A program made the translations under genes and the position numbers. A DNA stretch of 64,000 bases from Candidatus Thorarchaeota archaeon. Lineage in GTDB: Archaea > Asgardarchaeota > Thorarchaeia > Thorarchaeales > Thorarchaeaceae. The notes under the pieces were generated by a model. That model did not search any database. It was not told the origin of the DNA and saw only the letters and a list, made by a program, of their open reading frames with translations. Location of the stretch: the NCBI GenBank assembly GCA_020348985.1, contig CP070761.1, forward strand, positions 1,856,905 to 1,920,904. The letters are read 5' to 3'. Shown here one piece after another: positions 53,984 through 62,804 of this stretch (the stretch's first letter is position 1; every line of letters starts with the position of its first letter).

Positions 53984-54118
53984 TCTTGGTGATTGTGACT
54001 GGAGGCCTTGGCGCTATCACACTACTGGCAGTCTTGGTGATTTGGAAACGATGTCAACCTGGATAGATAGAAACCAGGTCGGAATACATCTATCTAACAA
54101 AGCCATGCAAAAACCAAG

Positions 54119-54145
54119 TTGAGCTGCACTTGCAATGCAGCTCAA
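54119..54145. terminator. perfect 10-bp hairpin between convergent genes
   Basis: TTGAGCTGCA and TGCAGCTCAA form a perfect 10-bp stem with a 7-base loop. It lies between the winged-helix gene (ending 53983) and the gene ending at 54160 on the other strand, so it could end transcription from both sides. It is not followed by a long T run. Confidence 0.4.
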
Positions 54146-54159
54146 TTACAGTAGGTGCA

Positions 54160-54729
54160 TCACTTCAGTGCTGCAATCTGTTTGTCCATATCCTCGAGCT
54201 GGGAGTCCAATTCGGCTTCTTTCGTCTTGTACTCCTCTTCGGGAATGTAACCTCGCATGTAGTCGAACCTGAGATCTGTCAATGCAGCCTTTAAGCGGTC
54301 CTTTTGCTGAAGCAAGAAGTCCATCTGGTCACTGCCCTCTGCCGGAGCTGCAGCAGTTTCAGCTGCTGGTTCAGCTGCAGGCGCAGGTGCAGTCACAGGC
54401 TCAGCGGCCGGTTCGGGAGCAGGTTCAGTGGCTGTTTCGGGTGCTGGTGCAAGCTCAGCAGCTGGCTCAGTTGCCGGTGGAGGCACTGCTACCGGTGGTG
54501 GAGCTGCCGCTGGTTTCACGGTCTCCATCTGCTCCATGTTCTTGCGAAGTATGTCAATCTGATTGGCAATCTCAGTAAAGCTATCATTGATTGTCTGGTT
54601 TACAGACATCTTCATCTTTGCTAAGTTCTCGGCCAGAGTATCTGCAAGCCTCTTGGTCTCTGCAACTTTGTCTGCGAATGCTTCGATTGCTTTTAGTTTC
54701 TCCATCACTTCTGAAAGGTCAAAAGACAC
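54160..54729 (-). CDS. coiled-coil protein with Pro/Ala linker
   Basis: 189 aa from GTG 54729, with AGGTG 7 nt upstream. Residues 1-68 form a coiled coil (VMEKLKAIEAFADKVAETK). Residues about 70-130 are a low-complexity Pro/Ala/Glu linker (APAPETATEPAPEPA), and about 135-189 a charged helical hairpin whose turn RGYIPEEEYKTKEAEL resembles SHOCT modules. An oligomerising adaptor seems likely. No family recognised. Confidence 0.6.
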   Translation of the reverse strand: MSFDLSEVMEKLKAIEAFADKVAETKRLADTLAENLAKMKMSVNQTINDSFTEIANQIDILRKNMEQMETVKPAAAPPPVAVPPPATEPAAELAPAPETATEPAPEPAAEPVTAPAPAAEPAAETAAAPAEGSDQMDFLLQQKDRLKAALTDLRFDYMRGYIPEEEYKTKEAELDSQLEDMDKQIAALK

Positions 54730-54875
54730 AGAATGTCACCTTCGGTATTGTCTATCGTTCTGTAATTGACTGGCTGACGTTTATCAAGGTTGTCGTGACG
54801 GACAATCAACTCAGTTGTATTGCTGACATAGTATCAAGGAAACATCCAACCTGAGAGTTGATTTCAACACACACT

Positions 54876-55727
54876 CTAAGCGGCTGCGGCCTCTGCCTTT
54901 CCTTCCAAGATGGCTCTTCTAATGATCTGAATCAGTCTATCCCTATATGAAATGTCTATGGCAACCAATTCGTACGTGGGTATCGCCAGAATCTGACCGA
55001 CTCTCTCAGGTGTCAATGCGGTAGGAAGGTCCTGCTTGTTCGCAATCCCAATTACCTTCGCATCTGGCACTTCGTCTTTAACTAATTGAACGAGCTTCTT
55101 ACTCCTTAGAACATTCTCAAGAGTGCTGTCTGTAACGATGATGACAACCTGTGCATTTGCCACCATCTTTGCCCACAGAATGCTAAATCGAGACTGTCCT
55201 GCCAAGTCCCAGAGCACGATGTTCGCGGTGCTTATCTCCTCAGGTAGCTTCTTGATGGAAACGCCTATTGTTGGATCATGTACAAGAGGCAGAGTCTCTC
55301 CTCTTAGAAGATGAAGTGTTGTTGTCTTACCGACCCCGGCATAGCCCAATATTGCGACTTTGACCATTGTTACAGCAATCTCATCGACTTTCGCGTCAAA
55401 CCCATCCATCTGAGTTGCTGGATCTGGAAGCTCTGAGAAGTCTTTGATGAAGATGTCAACAAGCTGCTCCATCTTTTCCTCCATTTGCGAAGAATCGTCG
55501 GCCTTGTCAGCAACGAAGACGAACGTGAAATGCCCCTTGACGGCATAGAAGAATCGCTGAGCTGCAAGGTTCATGAATTCGGTCTTCTCTTCAAGATCGA
55601 CCGTCCTCAAGAATTGTGTCAGGTTCACAAGGAATTCTACTATGCTCTCAGCGGATTCGCTTTTGGCGTAGTCCTTTGAGTAGACAATGTTGCCTTGCTC
55701 ACCGAGGATGTAGACACTTCGAATCAT
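54876..55727 (-). CDS. longin-like domain fused to a small GTPase
   Basis: 283 aa. Residues 1-about 112 look like a longin/roadblock-type domain (MIRSVYILGEQGNIVYSKDY, FYAVKGHFTFVFVADK). Residues about 121-283 form a Ras/Arf-type GTPase: P-loop GYAGVGKTT at 128-136, switch I Thr153 in DPTIG, DLAGQ at 174-178, NKQD at 230-233. The last guanine motif is degenerate (VAIDIS). No lipidation motif is seen. In eukaryotes longin domains and small GTPases regulate vesicle traffic. The stop of the 370-aa partner overlaps this start (ATGA). Confidence 0.75.
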   Translation of the reverse strand: MIRSVYILGEQGNIVYSKDYAKSESAESIVEFLVNLTQFLRTVDLEEKTEFMNLAAQRFFYAVKGHFTFVFVADKADDSSQMEEKMEQLVDIFIKDFSELPDPATQMDGFDAKVDEIAVTMVKVAILGYAGVGKTTTLHLLRGETLPLVHDPTIGVSIKKLPEEISTANIVLWDLAGQSRFSILWAKMVANAQVVIIVTDSTLENVLRSKKLVQLVKDEVPDAKVIGIANKQDLPTALTPERVGQILAIPTYELVAIDISYRDRLIQIIRRAILEGKAEAAAA

Positions 55728-56836
55728 GCAGGCTCACTCCACGTCCGACCTAGGTGGTCTAAATATCTACTCGCTATTTCCTGTGAAATCTGCTTTTCAC
55801 TTATCTTGGTAGATACCAAGGGCAGAACATACTCAGGGAAGAACGCTTCTATTGTAGGGTTAGTGACTAGCGCCCAAAGCTCTTGCTCCTTGAACTGTGT
55901 GGCAATCCTCTCCGATTCAAATGTCCACAGCACACTACCCAACACTTCATTTGGAAGACCTGTCTTCTCTTCCAATTCCGCCAGAGTCATGGGACGAGAT
56001 CTTAACGCCTTCAAGATTTTGTAGTACAGACTCTTCACGAGTATCCCGGACAGCTTTCTTCTATCTTCCATAATGGGTGAGTTTGGGTCATCAACTGGTA
56101 GAGTAGGGTTGTATCCTTTGCTCGGAGGCGGCGGAGTGAAGAATGCGCCTACTCTCTGCTTGTAATCCTCTACTATTCCTGGAAAGGATTGGAGAGCAAA
56201 TGAGAGCGAATCAACCGGCGGGGCCCTGTAGCTGAAGACATCTTTTAGAAGGAAGACAACCTCTGCTGTCTTTCCAATCATTTCGACCTTCACGATTCCC
56301 GCGTCCATTAAGGGGGCCATGGCTTCACGCAGTTCTATAGTCTCGCTTTGGATTTGGTCTTTTAGCCAGATTCCTAGTTTCGCCGCTCGTTCAACTCCCT
56401 CTTCCTGCATCTTCTCAAGCAGTAGTGCAGTTGATGGCGTCAGGAAGATACTAGCAAAGAGCTGTTCTTCGGACAGAACTTCCAAGCCACTTCCCCTCTG
56501 TAGAATCTCTCCCAGATCCACACGGTCCGGGGCCTCCTTCATAAGTTCGAGAATAAATCGAGCACTACTTGTCAGATCCTCACGAATCATCTCCACATCA
56601 TCATCAGGTCTCAAGACATAGCACACGAACCAACCAGGATGACGTTCGTCCCAGTATGATGCAATCTGCATGTCCTCTATTTCACTGACTTTCAGGCTCT
56701 CCTCAATATCTTGTTGATGCTCGTAGAAGATGAGATTCAGTTTCTTTTCCGAGAGAATCAACGTAGTTGGATGTCGTTTCTGAACAACGAAACCCTGAAG
56801 ATCGTCAAGCTGAACGACGAAAACTGCGTCTGGCAT
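55724..56836 (-). CDS. unknown partner of the longin-GTPase
   Basis: 370 aa. N-terminal region (about 1-105) is beta-rich (MPDAVFVVQLDDLQGFVVQKRHP, WFVCYVLRPDDDVEM) and might be another longin-like fold. It is followed by helices, a Pro-rich loop TPPPPSK near residue 235 and a winged-helix region (about 270-335, LRSRPMTLAELEEKTGL). Longin plus winged-helix is the plan of Nprl/folliculin-type regulators of GTPases, so a GTPase regulator is possible; this is inference. Its stop overlaps the GTPase ATG, implying coupled synthesis. Confidence 0.55.
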   Translation of the reverse strand: MPDAVFVVQLDDLQGFVVQKRHPTTLILSEKKLNLIFYEHQQDIEESLKVSEIEDMQIASYWDERHPGWFVCYVLRPDDDVEMIREDLTSSARFILELMKEAPDRVDLGEILQRGSGLEVLSEEQLFASIFLTPSTALLLEKMQEEGVERAAKLGIWLKDQIQSETIELREAMAPLMDAGIVKVEMIGKTAEVVFLLKDVFSYRAPPVDSLSFALQSFPGIVEDYKQRVGAFFTPPPPSKGYNPTLPVDDPNSPIMEDRRKLSGILVKSLYYKILKALRSRPMTLAELEEKTGLPNEVLGSVLWTFESERIATQFKEQELWALVTNPTIEAFFPEYVLPLVSTKISEKQISQEIASRYLDHLGRTWSEPA

Positions 56837-56929
56837 TGCGTGTCTCTATTGTCGGTCTTCTGAGCAATCATAAATCTTTCCGAGTTAGACTCAATGCTGC
56901 ACAACAACGACTTCAGTGAGGAACCGTGA

Positions 56930-57301
56930 TTAGAAATGGTCGATACATGAAAGATTACCGCTCTCATCCACGATCCAGCAATTCTCGCAGACGAAAACCC
57001 CGCAGTTTCCACACTTCCCAATGTGGTGATTCAAACCTCTGAATTCACTGTCTGCAGAATGTTCGCCATGATTCGCACAAAAGGCACGGTGGCACCTTCT
57101 GCAGGAGACTTGTGGCGCCAATTCACAAAGGGAGCACAATTGAGATGACATTAGCTCTCTGAGAGGACCCGCGTCAGAACCGTTCGATTCACCGCCCCAT
57201 TCATTGCACTCTGCGTTGAGACACTCGCCCACTCCTTTGTACTGTCCACAGTAAGCGCAGAATGGCTCGAGAACAGGATTCTGACGACGCAATATGTACA
57301 A
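56930..57301 (-). CDS. cysteine-rich zinc-finger protein (B-box/RING-like)
   Basis: 123 aa; TTGs at 57301 or 57292 could start it, and GATAAAAC upstream fits a near-leaderless transcript. Zinc-binding pairs: CAYCG, then CLNAEC; CSLCEL, SCRRC, FCANHGEH; then HHIGKCGNCGVFVCENC and a terminal CIDHF. This density of C/H pairs is like ZZ, B-box or RING fingers of eukaryotes. It could be an adaptor. The family is uncertain. Confidence 0.6.
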   Translation of the reverse strand: MYILRRQNPVLEPFCAYCGQYKGVGECLNAECNEWGGESNGSDAGPLRELMSSQLCSLCELAPQVSCRRCHRAFCANHGEHSADSEFRGLNHHIGKCGNCGVFVCENCWIVDESGNLSCIDHF

Positions 57302-57414
57302 CTCCCGTCCCTGTCTTTCGTTTTATCAGCTAGTAGGCGCGTAGCTGGCCTTTGATGATGTATTCCTAGAAAGGATGAAAAGGCTTTCCTACATGGTCGA
57401 TGAGGGCGTCAAGA

Positions 57415-59727
57415 ATGGACACTGACTTGCAATCATACACACTTCCAGTCAGTGCTATCCGGAGTGTCCGAACCCCTAGCGGACTCACCATGGAGCAGGC
57501 TGTGCCAGATACTTATGTGCTCGCCAACTTCGTTCTTAGAGCTCTATTGGAACGGAATGATCGCGAGATCGAGTTCATCGTGAAGGCTTACCTTCCAGTA
57601 AGTGTGATCAACTACTTCGACGCAAGAAAAGTCCTATTGGTTGAGCCCTTAGGATTCACCTCGACATCCTTCAAACTCTTGACCCTCTCGGATTTCAGGA
57701 AAACCCAAGACAGTGTTTCTGAGATCAAGTCCCCCTCCATTTTGGTCCAAGTCATGCGGGAATTGGCCGATGCAGTTTCCTCAAGTCCTAAACCCAAACC
57801 TATGACTTATCCTGGCCTCATTTCTGACCCGCTCGCAACTAGATTGCTGCAGCTGGAAACGTGGCCCACCGTAGAAAGATCAGAACCTCACTCCGTTGAA
57901 TTACCGGCACTTGTTGAGAAGAAACAGGCTGAGGAAGCGTTTGACAACCTGAGGATGTCCATCGAAAGCCTGATTTCGGCCCGCAAAACTCTTCCTGAGA
58001 TTCTCGACGTAGTACGTAAGAAGGTTGACACCTTCCTTGGCTCAGTAGACACCGATCAGGTTGACACCATTGCTCGACTGGATGCGCGCATAGAGTCTCT
58101 CTCTTCCACTATAGATGATTTGAATTCTCGTTATGCTAAGCTGAAGTCAGCTGGTCAAAAGAAGGAGGCACAGGAAGTCGCTGAGATCATGAAGAAGAGA
58201 GAATCCGCCCGGGAAAGAGACAAAGAACGAGTTGCAGAGCTTGTGTCTTCTCGCGAGTCGCTCCGAAAGGACCTTGCCACAAGTCTGTCCAATCTTGAGA
58301 AGAAGATTGCGATGATTCTTCCAGCAATTGAGTCTTCTCTCAAATTCCTTGACTCCCTGCCAGGTCTGTCCGCATCTTCAGGTCAGTCCTTCAGTTCAAC
58401 TACACTAATGCTGCCGTTCTTCGTTGTTGGCTTCTCAGCTAGGGGCAAACTCACCATCTCTGTTTATCCTCCGTCCAAGCTAGAACAAACCAGCGAAAAA
58501 CTAGGCAGGCGAGTCTCATTCATTGATTCTCTTGAAGTTGCTTCTCCTAGCGTCGAGACAGTCAGGCAATGGCTCTCAGAAGTGCTACGAGATGACCTCA
58601 CTCTGAGGGAGTTTCTGAGAGAGTCATCGCCAGAGCACAATCTCCTGGCGGTCAAGACAACTAGACGAATGATTAGATCTGGGGCTGAATCACTAGTCTC
58701 AGAGGGTTTGCTGAAAGAATCAACACTGTCAGATATCGATTCGCTCCTTGAGGGTGTGCCTGAGCGTGAGGTTCGAATGAAGGTACCTCGGAAGAAAATC
58801 AAGGATGAGAATGCGTGTAACGTTCGATTCCTCGCAACTGACGAAACAGGAGCGCCTGTTGAATCTGCTAGGCTTGAGATCGGAAATGTGCGTCTTCGCA
58901 CAGATTCTCAGGGAATGATCAGGGTACTTCTTCCTCTCGGATATCATGAAGGACTCATTTCGCACGAGGATTTCGAAAGATTATCTGTGGACTTCACACT
59001 TGACTCAATTGACGATGTTGTCATCCCAGTTGTCCTGAGACGCCTACCTTCCGAAGACCGATTAGACAGACAACTCGACCGTCTGATTGAGCGTGCCGAC
59101 CGCATTGACAAGATTCGTGAGAGGCTGTGGGAGGCCTTCCAAAAACAGGGTGAGACTCTGGTAACGATTCCAGCTTACAGAGCCTCTTTGTCGGAACTTC
59201 TTAGCGAGCTTGGATTTGAACCGGAGGCTTGGATTGCCAAAGCCTCCAAGAAGAAGGGCATGGTTCGGAGATTGCTCAAGCGTGATGATAGAAAGGCCGG
59301 CCTGCGCAGAGACATCCTGAGGCTTGCAGAAGAGTCGCGTCAGGCAGGCGGACTAATGCTAATGTCCGAGTTTCTCGTTAGACTTGACGATCTAGGTTGG
59401 GATGCAGGGCATGAGGAAGTCTATGGAATTCTTGACGACATGTCTAGGGAAGGGCTCATAGAAGGAATAGAATCCATTAACGGAGGTGCACGTTTAGTGA
59501 AGTTCATCCCTGTTGAACTCACGGATGATCCACAGAAGCTATTGGGCTTGGCGACTGAGAAAGACGGTCGACTTACAATCGAGGCAGTCGTAGTTGAGCT
59601 GGGGTGGCCAGAGGAACGTGTGGAGATAGCCATGAATTTACTCGTTGAGAAGGGAGTAGCAAAGATCCAAGAGAGCTACTCAACAAGTACTGTCTACTGG
59701 TTCCCCGGTCTCCGCAGAAAGAAATAA
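57415..59727 (+). CDS. large protein with ESCRT-II Vps22/EAP30-like C-terminus
   Basis: 770 aa from ATG 57415, with GAGGG 8 nt upstream; an ATG five codons earlier is also in frame. An N-terminal beta-containing domain (about 1-105, YLPVSVINYFDARKVLL), a long coiled coil (about 170-300), a Ser-rich middle, a beta-sandwich-like part (about 460-550), a further helical segment, then two winged helices (about 635-765). The last 80 residues (GARLVKFIPVEL, LTIEAVVVELGWPEERVEIA, LLVEKGVAKIQ, TVYWFPGL) follow the C-terminal winged helices of Vps22/SNF8, down to the YWxPxL ending. This suggests ESCRT-II-like function with a large extra N-terminus. Confidence 0.7.
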   Translation: MDTDLQSYTLPVSAIRSVRTPSGLTMEQAVPDTYVLANFVLRALLERNDREIEFIVKAYLPVSVINYFDARKVLLVEPLGFTSTSFKLLTLSDFRKTQDSVSEIKSPSILVQVMRELADAVSSSPKPKPMTYPGLISDPLATRLLQLETWPTVERSEPHSVELPALVEKKQAEEAFDNLRMSIESLISARKTLPEILDVVRKKVDTFLGSVDTDQVDTIARLDARIESLSSTIDDLNSRYAKLKSAGQKKEAQEVAEIMKKRESARERDKERVAELVSSRESLRKDLATSLSNLEKKIAMILPAIESSLKFLDSLPGLSASSGQSFSSTTLMLPFFVVGFSARGKLTISVYPPSKLEQTSEKLGRRVSFIDSLEVASPSVETVRQWLSEVLRDDLTLREFLRESSPEHNLLAVKTTRRMIRSGAESLVSEGLLKESTLSDIDSLLEGVPEREVRMKVPRKKIKDENACNVRFLATDETGAPVESARLEIGNVRLRTDSQGMIRVLLPLGYHEGLISHEDFERLSVDFTLDSIDDVVIPVVLRRLPSEDRLDRQLDRLIERADRIDKIRERLWEAFQKQGETLVTIPAYRASLSELLSELGFEPEAWIAKASKKKGMVRRLLKRDDRKAGLRRDILRLAEESRQAGGLMLMSEFLVRLDDLGWDAGHEEVYGILDDMSREGLIEGIESINGGARLVKFIPVELTDDPQKLLGLATEKDGRLTIEAVVVELGWPEERVEIAMNLLVEKGVAKIQESYSTSTVYWFPGLRRKK

Positions 59728-59792
59728 GATGCAGGTTCAGACGTGCATTTCTGCTGAATCTTCAGCCGGGAATGGGAAGGAGCAATTACTCT

Positions 59793-60587
59793 ATGAACAA
59801 GCTTTCTCACATGATTTTTGCGATTTCACTCTTTGTCGGCCTCTACTCTCTAATCTACACGTTCAGCGTGTGGAGGTCTGGTGTTGGCCAAATCGTAGAC
59901 CTATTGGGCTATTATATTGCAGGTGGTGTAATTGCTACAGTCGCAGCAGTGCCAATACTCCTCTACCGCGCACCGCACAGAGAAATGGGTGCGCGAACTA
60001 CTAGCAACAGAAGCTCTGCGGCTGCCCTTGCATTTGTCACGTTCTCGCTAGGCTCTCTGTTTGGAAGTATCGTCTATCAGTTCATTTCGGGAGTGCCAAT
60101 CATTGGCAACATCTCAATCTTCATTGGCTGTCTCATAATGTTGACCGGCGCCTTGATGCCAGATTGGGACATTCCATTTCTGGGAATCTCTAGGCACCGC
60201 AACATCATCTTTCACTCAATAGTGCTTCCTATGCTTGTCGTATTTGGCATGATAGTCAATGTCGCGACAACCATCTTCGAGTACTCATCATACCTGATAG
60301 GTGCGAACGTTGAATACTACATCACAGCGCTCTTTCTTCTCGGCTACGCATCACATCTATATCTGGACATATTCCCAAGTGATGCCAATCCCTTTGAGAT
60401 TCTATGGAAAGCTGCCAATCCCTACGATGATGCCCCGACTGGACTCAAGCCCCTTGGGCCAATCAAGATAACAAAGAGAAGTGCGCGTGGTTGGCTTGTG
60501 GGAAACGCGACCGTGCTTTTGGTCGTCGCGCTAGTATTGCTGGGACTCTACTTTGTCAATCTTCCAGAACTGACATTCTCGCCCTAA
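59793..60587 (+). CDS. membrane protein with YdjM/DUF457-like motifs
   Basis: 264 aa from ATG 59793 (GAAGGAG upstream; ATG 59772 also possible). Six or seven membrane helices. The conserved polar motif is PDWDIPFLGISRHRNIIFHS and the later GYASHLYLDIF, as in YdjM/DUF457 predicted metal-dependent membrane hydrolases, with His and Asp near the membrane face. The substrate is unknown. It ends overlapping (4 bp) the convergent gene. Confidence 0.65.
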   Translation: MNKLSHMIFAISLFVGLYSLIYTFSVWRSGVGQIVDLLGYYIAGGVIATVAAVPILLYRAPHREMGARTTSNRSSAAALAFVTFSLGSLFGSIVYQFISGVPIIGNISIFIGCLIMLTGALMPDWDIPFLGISRHRNIIFHSIVLPMLVVFGMIVNVATTIFEYSSYLIGANVEYYITALFLLGYASHLYLDIFPSDANPFEILWKAANPYDDAPTGLKPLGPIKITKRSARGWLVGNATVLLVVALVLLGLYFVNLPELTFSP

Positions 60588-60850
60588 TCCCATTCATCGT
60601 CGGAGTCATCGTCAAAGCTATCGATGTCTTCTTCGTCATCCTCGTCATCTTCAAAGAGGAAAGATGTGTCATCATCGACCTCGTCGTCCAATAGGTTTCG
60701 GCTCTCTGCCATGCCTTTCTTCGGTTCATCAATTGCCATACAAACAACATCAATTGGATCGAAGGACTCGCATTCAGGACAGCATTCGCCCTTGTTTGTG
60801 CACGAATAGAATGCACCACACCTTTTGCAACACTTGAGTTCCGACAACAC
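60584..60850 (-). CDS. small zinc-finger protein with acidic tail
   Basis: 88 aa from GTG 60850, with AGGTG about 5 nt upstream; the frame extends further to 60934 but without a ribosome site. A four-Cys zinc ribbon, CCKRCGAFYSC and CCPEC, begins near residue 7. The last 35 residues are nearly all Asp and Glu. RPC10-like ribbon plus acidic tail; function unknown. Confidence 0.55.
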   Translation of the reverse strand: MLSELKCCKRCGAFYSCTNKGECCPECESFDPIDVVCMAIDEPKKGMAESRNLLDDEVDDDTSFLFEDDEDDEEDIDSFDDDSDDEWD

Positions 60851-61007
60851 TTCGGCACCTATGGTCAGAATTTCTCCATACGACCCCCGAATATTGACAA
60901 ATAAAGTGTTCCTTGAGGGCCTTTGTGGACACAAACGTACATCTGTTGAAGCTTCTCAAGTTAAGGTTAAATGGCTCCCTCAATGCAAGATATCTGAGCT
61001 GATACAT

Positions 61008-62741
61008 TTGGATGATCTTGAGCTCACTGTGCGAATTGCAGTCTTGGAGAATGCTATCAAGTATAATGGCAAGCCAAGTGGCAAGTCAGTCATGAGTGCG
61101 CTGATGGGCAACAGAACAGAGCTGAGGCAACGAGCTCAAGAAGTGAAAGCAATAGTTGAGAAGGTTGTCACTGAGGTTAGTTCTCTGACACTGGAGCAAC
61201 AGCGTGTAGAGCTATCTGAGATTGCACCTGAATTGGTTGAAGTTTCTGATAAGTTGGAGGAAGAAGAGAAGGAGCTACCTCCCCTCCCCAATCTCGAGAA
61301 ATGGTCAAAGATTATCATGCGACTTGCACCATTCCCCTCTGGTCCGCTTCATATTGGTAATGCCAGAATGGTCATCCTTAACGACTATTATGTTAAGAGA
61401 TACGACGGAGAGCTCATACTTGTCTTTGATGACACAATTGGTTCAGAAGAGAAAGTAGTTGAGCCGGATGCGTATGATCTGATTCCTGAGGGCTTGGACT
61501 ACCTCGACGTGAAGTGCCATCGTACCATCTACAAGTCAGACCGCCTTGACCTCTTCTACAAGTATGCAGTAGACCTCATCGAGCGAAGAGAAGCATATGT
61601 CTGTGATTGTGATGCAGAAGTATGGAGAACCAAGCATAAGTTAGAGATGAAGGCGTGTCCATGCAGCTTCCTATCTGTCGAAGACAACTTAGCTCGCTGG
61701 GAAAGGATGCTTGACGGTTCATATCCAGAGAGGAGTGCCGCGGTCAGACTGATGACGGGAATGACTGATCCAGATCCCGCTATGCGTGACCATGTAATTC
61801 TACGCATATCGGATGCAGAACATCCTCGAGTCGGCGCGAAATATCGCGTTTGGCCACTTCTCGAGTACTCATGGGGGATAGATGACCACGAGCTTGGAAT
61901 ATCGCATATAATCCGCGGAAAGGATCTCGTCAAGGAAGGAAAGATTGAGCAACACATTTGGAACATATACGGATGGCCCCATTCGGAGCTGATGTACTAT
62001 GGACGCATCAGATTCCAAGATGCCAAGCTCAGCAAGAGCAAATCCAGGAAGGAAGTCCTTGATGGGGTGTACAGTGGGTGGGATGACCCAAGAACTTGGA
62101 GTCTGCAGTCGCTTGAGAAACGTGGCATTCATCCTGATGCATTAAGAAAAGCGATGCTGGACCTTGGGCTCAGTGTAGTAGACATTTCTATGTCGATGAA
62201 GCCCGTCTATTCCGAGAACCGCAAGATTAGAGATGAGCAAAGTCCACGACTCTTCCTCGTGTTGGATCCTGTTTGGCTCTCAATCTCAGGCTTGCCAACG
62301 AGTGTTACAGAGGTTGAAGCGCCAGTTCATCCTGACTTTCCTGAACGCGGAGTTCGAAAGATACCATTGAATGTCAAGAAGGGAGCTGTGTCTCTGGGTG
62401 TTTCAAGTACTGACTTCCAGAGAATAGACGAAGGAGAAGTCTTCAGATTGAAGGACTTGGCCAACTTCACGATGCGCAAGAAGAAGGCTCCGAGTGCATT
62501 ATTCTACAGTCTGGACGTCGATGATGTTAGGAGAATCAGTGGCCCAATAATCCATTGGGTACCAGAGAAGGAATCCATTCCCATAGAACTTGTCATGATT
62601 GATGGCCATGAGGTAGAGGGTGTGGCCGAACCAAGCGCCAAAGGTCTGAAACAAGGGACATTCCTTCAATTCGAGCGTGTTGGCTTCGGCAAGGTGTTTG
62701 AGGACGATCCAAAGATTCGCGTAGCATTCTCTCACAAATGA
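61008..62741 (+). CDS. gltX: glutamyl-tRNA synthetase (archaeal type)
   Basis: 577 aa from TTG 61008, which places LELTVRIAVLENAI near the start as in archaeal GluRS. Longer frames to 60861 (ATG) or 60825 exist but have unconserved N-termini. Class I signatures: APFPSGPLHIGN (HIGH variant) and KLSKSKS (KMSKS variant), then the archaeal/eukaryotic beta-barrel anticodon-binding domain. It charges tRNA-Glu, probably also tRNA-Gln. The start has only a weak ribosome site, so its exact place is uncertain. Confidence 0.9.
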   Translation: MDDLELTVRIAVLENAIKYNGKPSGKSVMSALMGNRTELRQRAQEVKAIVEKVVTEVSSLTLEQQRVELSEIAPELVEVSDKLEEEEKELPPLPNLEKWSKIIMRLAPFPSGPLHIGNARMVILNDYYVKRYDGELILVFDDTIGSEEKVVEPDAYDLIPEGLDYLDVKCHRTIYKSDRLDLFYKYAVDLIERREAYVCDCDAEVWRTKHKLEMKACPCSFLSVEDNLARWERMLDGSYPERSAAVRLMTGMTDPDPAMRDHVILRISDAEHPRVGAKYRVWPLLEYSWGIDDHELGISHIIRGKDLVKEGKIEQHIWNIYGWPHSELMYYGRIRFQDAKLSKSKSRKEVLDGVYSGWDDPRTWSLQSLEKRGIHPDALRKAMLDLGLSVVDISMSMKPVYSENRKIRDEQSPRLFLVLDPVWLSISGLPTSVTEVEAPVHPDFPERGVRKIPLNVKKGAVSLGVSSTDFQRIDEGEVFRLKDLANFTMRKKKAPSALFYSLDVDDVRRISGPIIHWVPEKESIPIELVMIDGHEVEGVAEPSAKGLKQGTFLQFERVGFGKVFEDDPKIRVAFSHK

Positions 62742-62804
62742 CTTGCTGTCTGCGGCCAAAGAGATGATATAGAACCTTGTTCAAAGAACTAGAAGTGATG
62801 CTGG

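Noticed and set aside
53520..54020. long minus-strand frames across the lysine repeats
   Set aside because: They are mirror frames of the A/G-rich repeats, giving repetitive Leu/Ser/Phe proteins without a start site.
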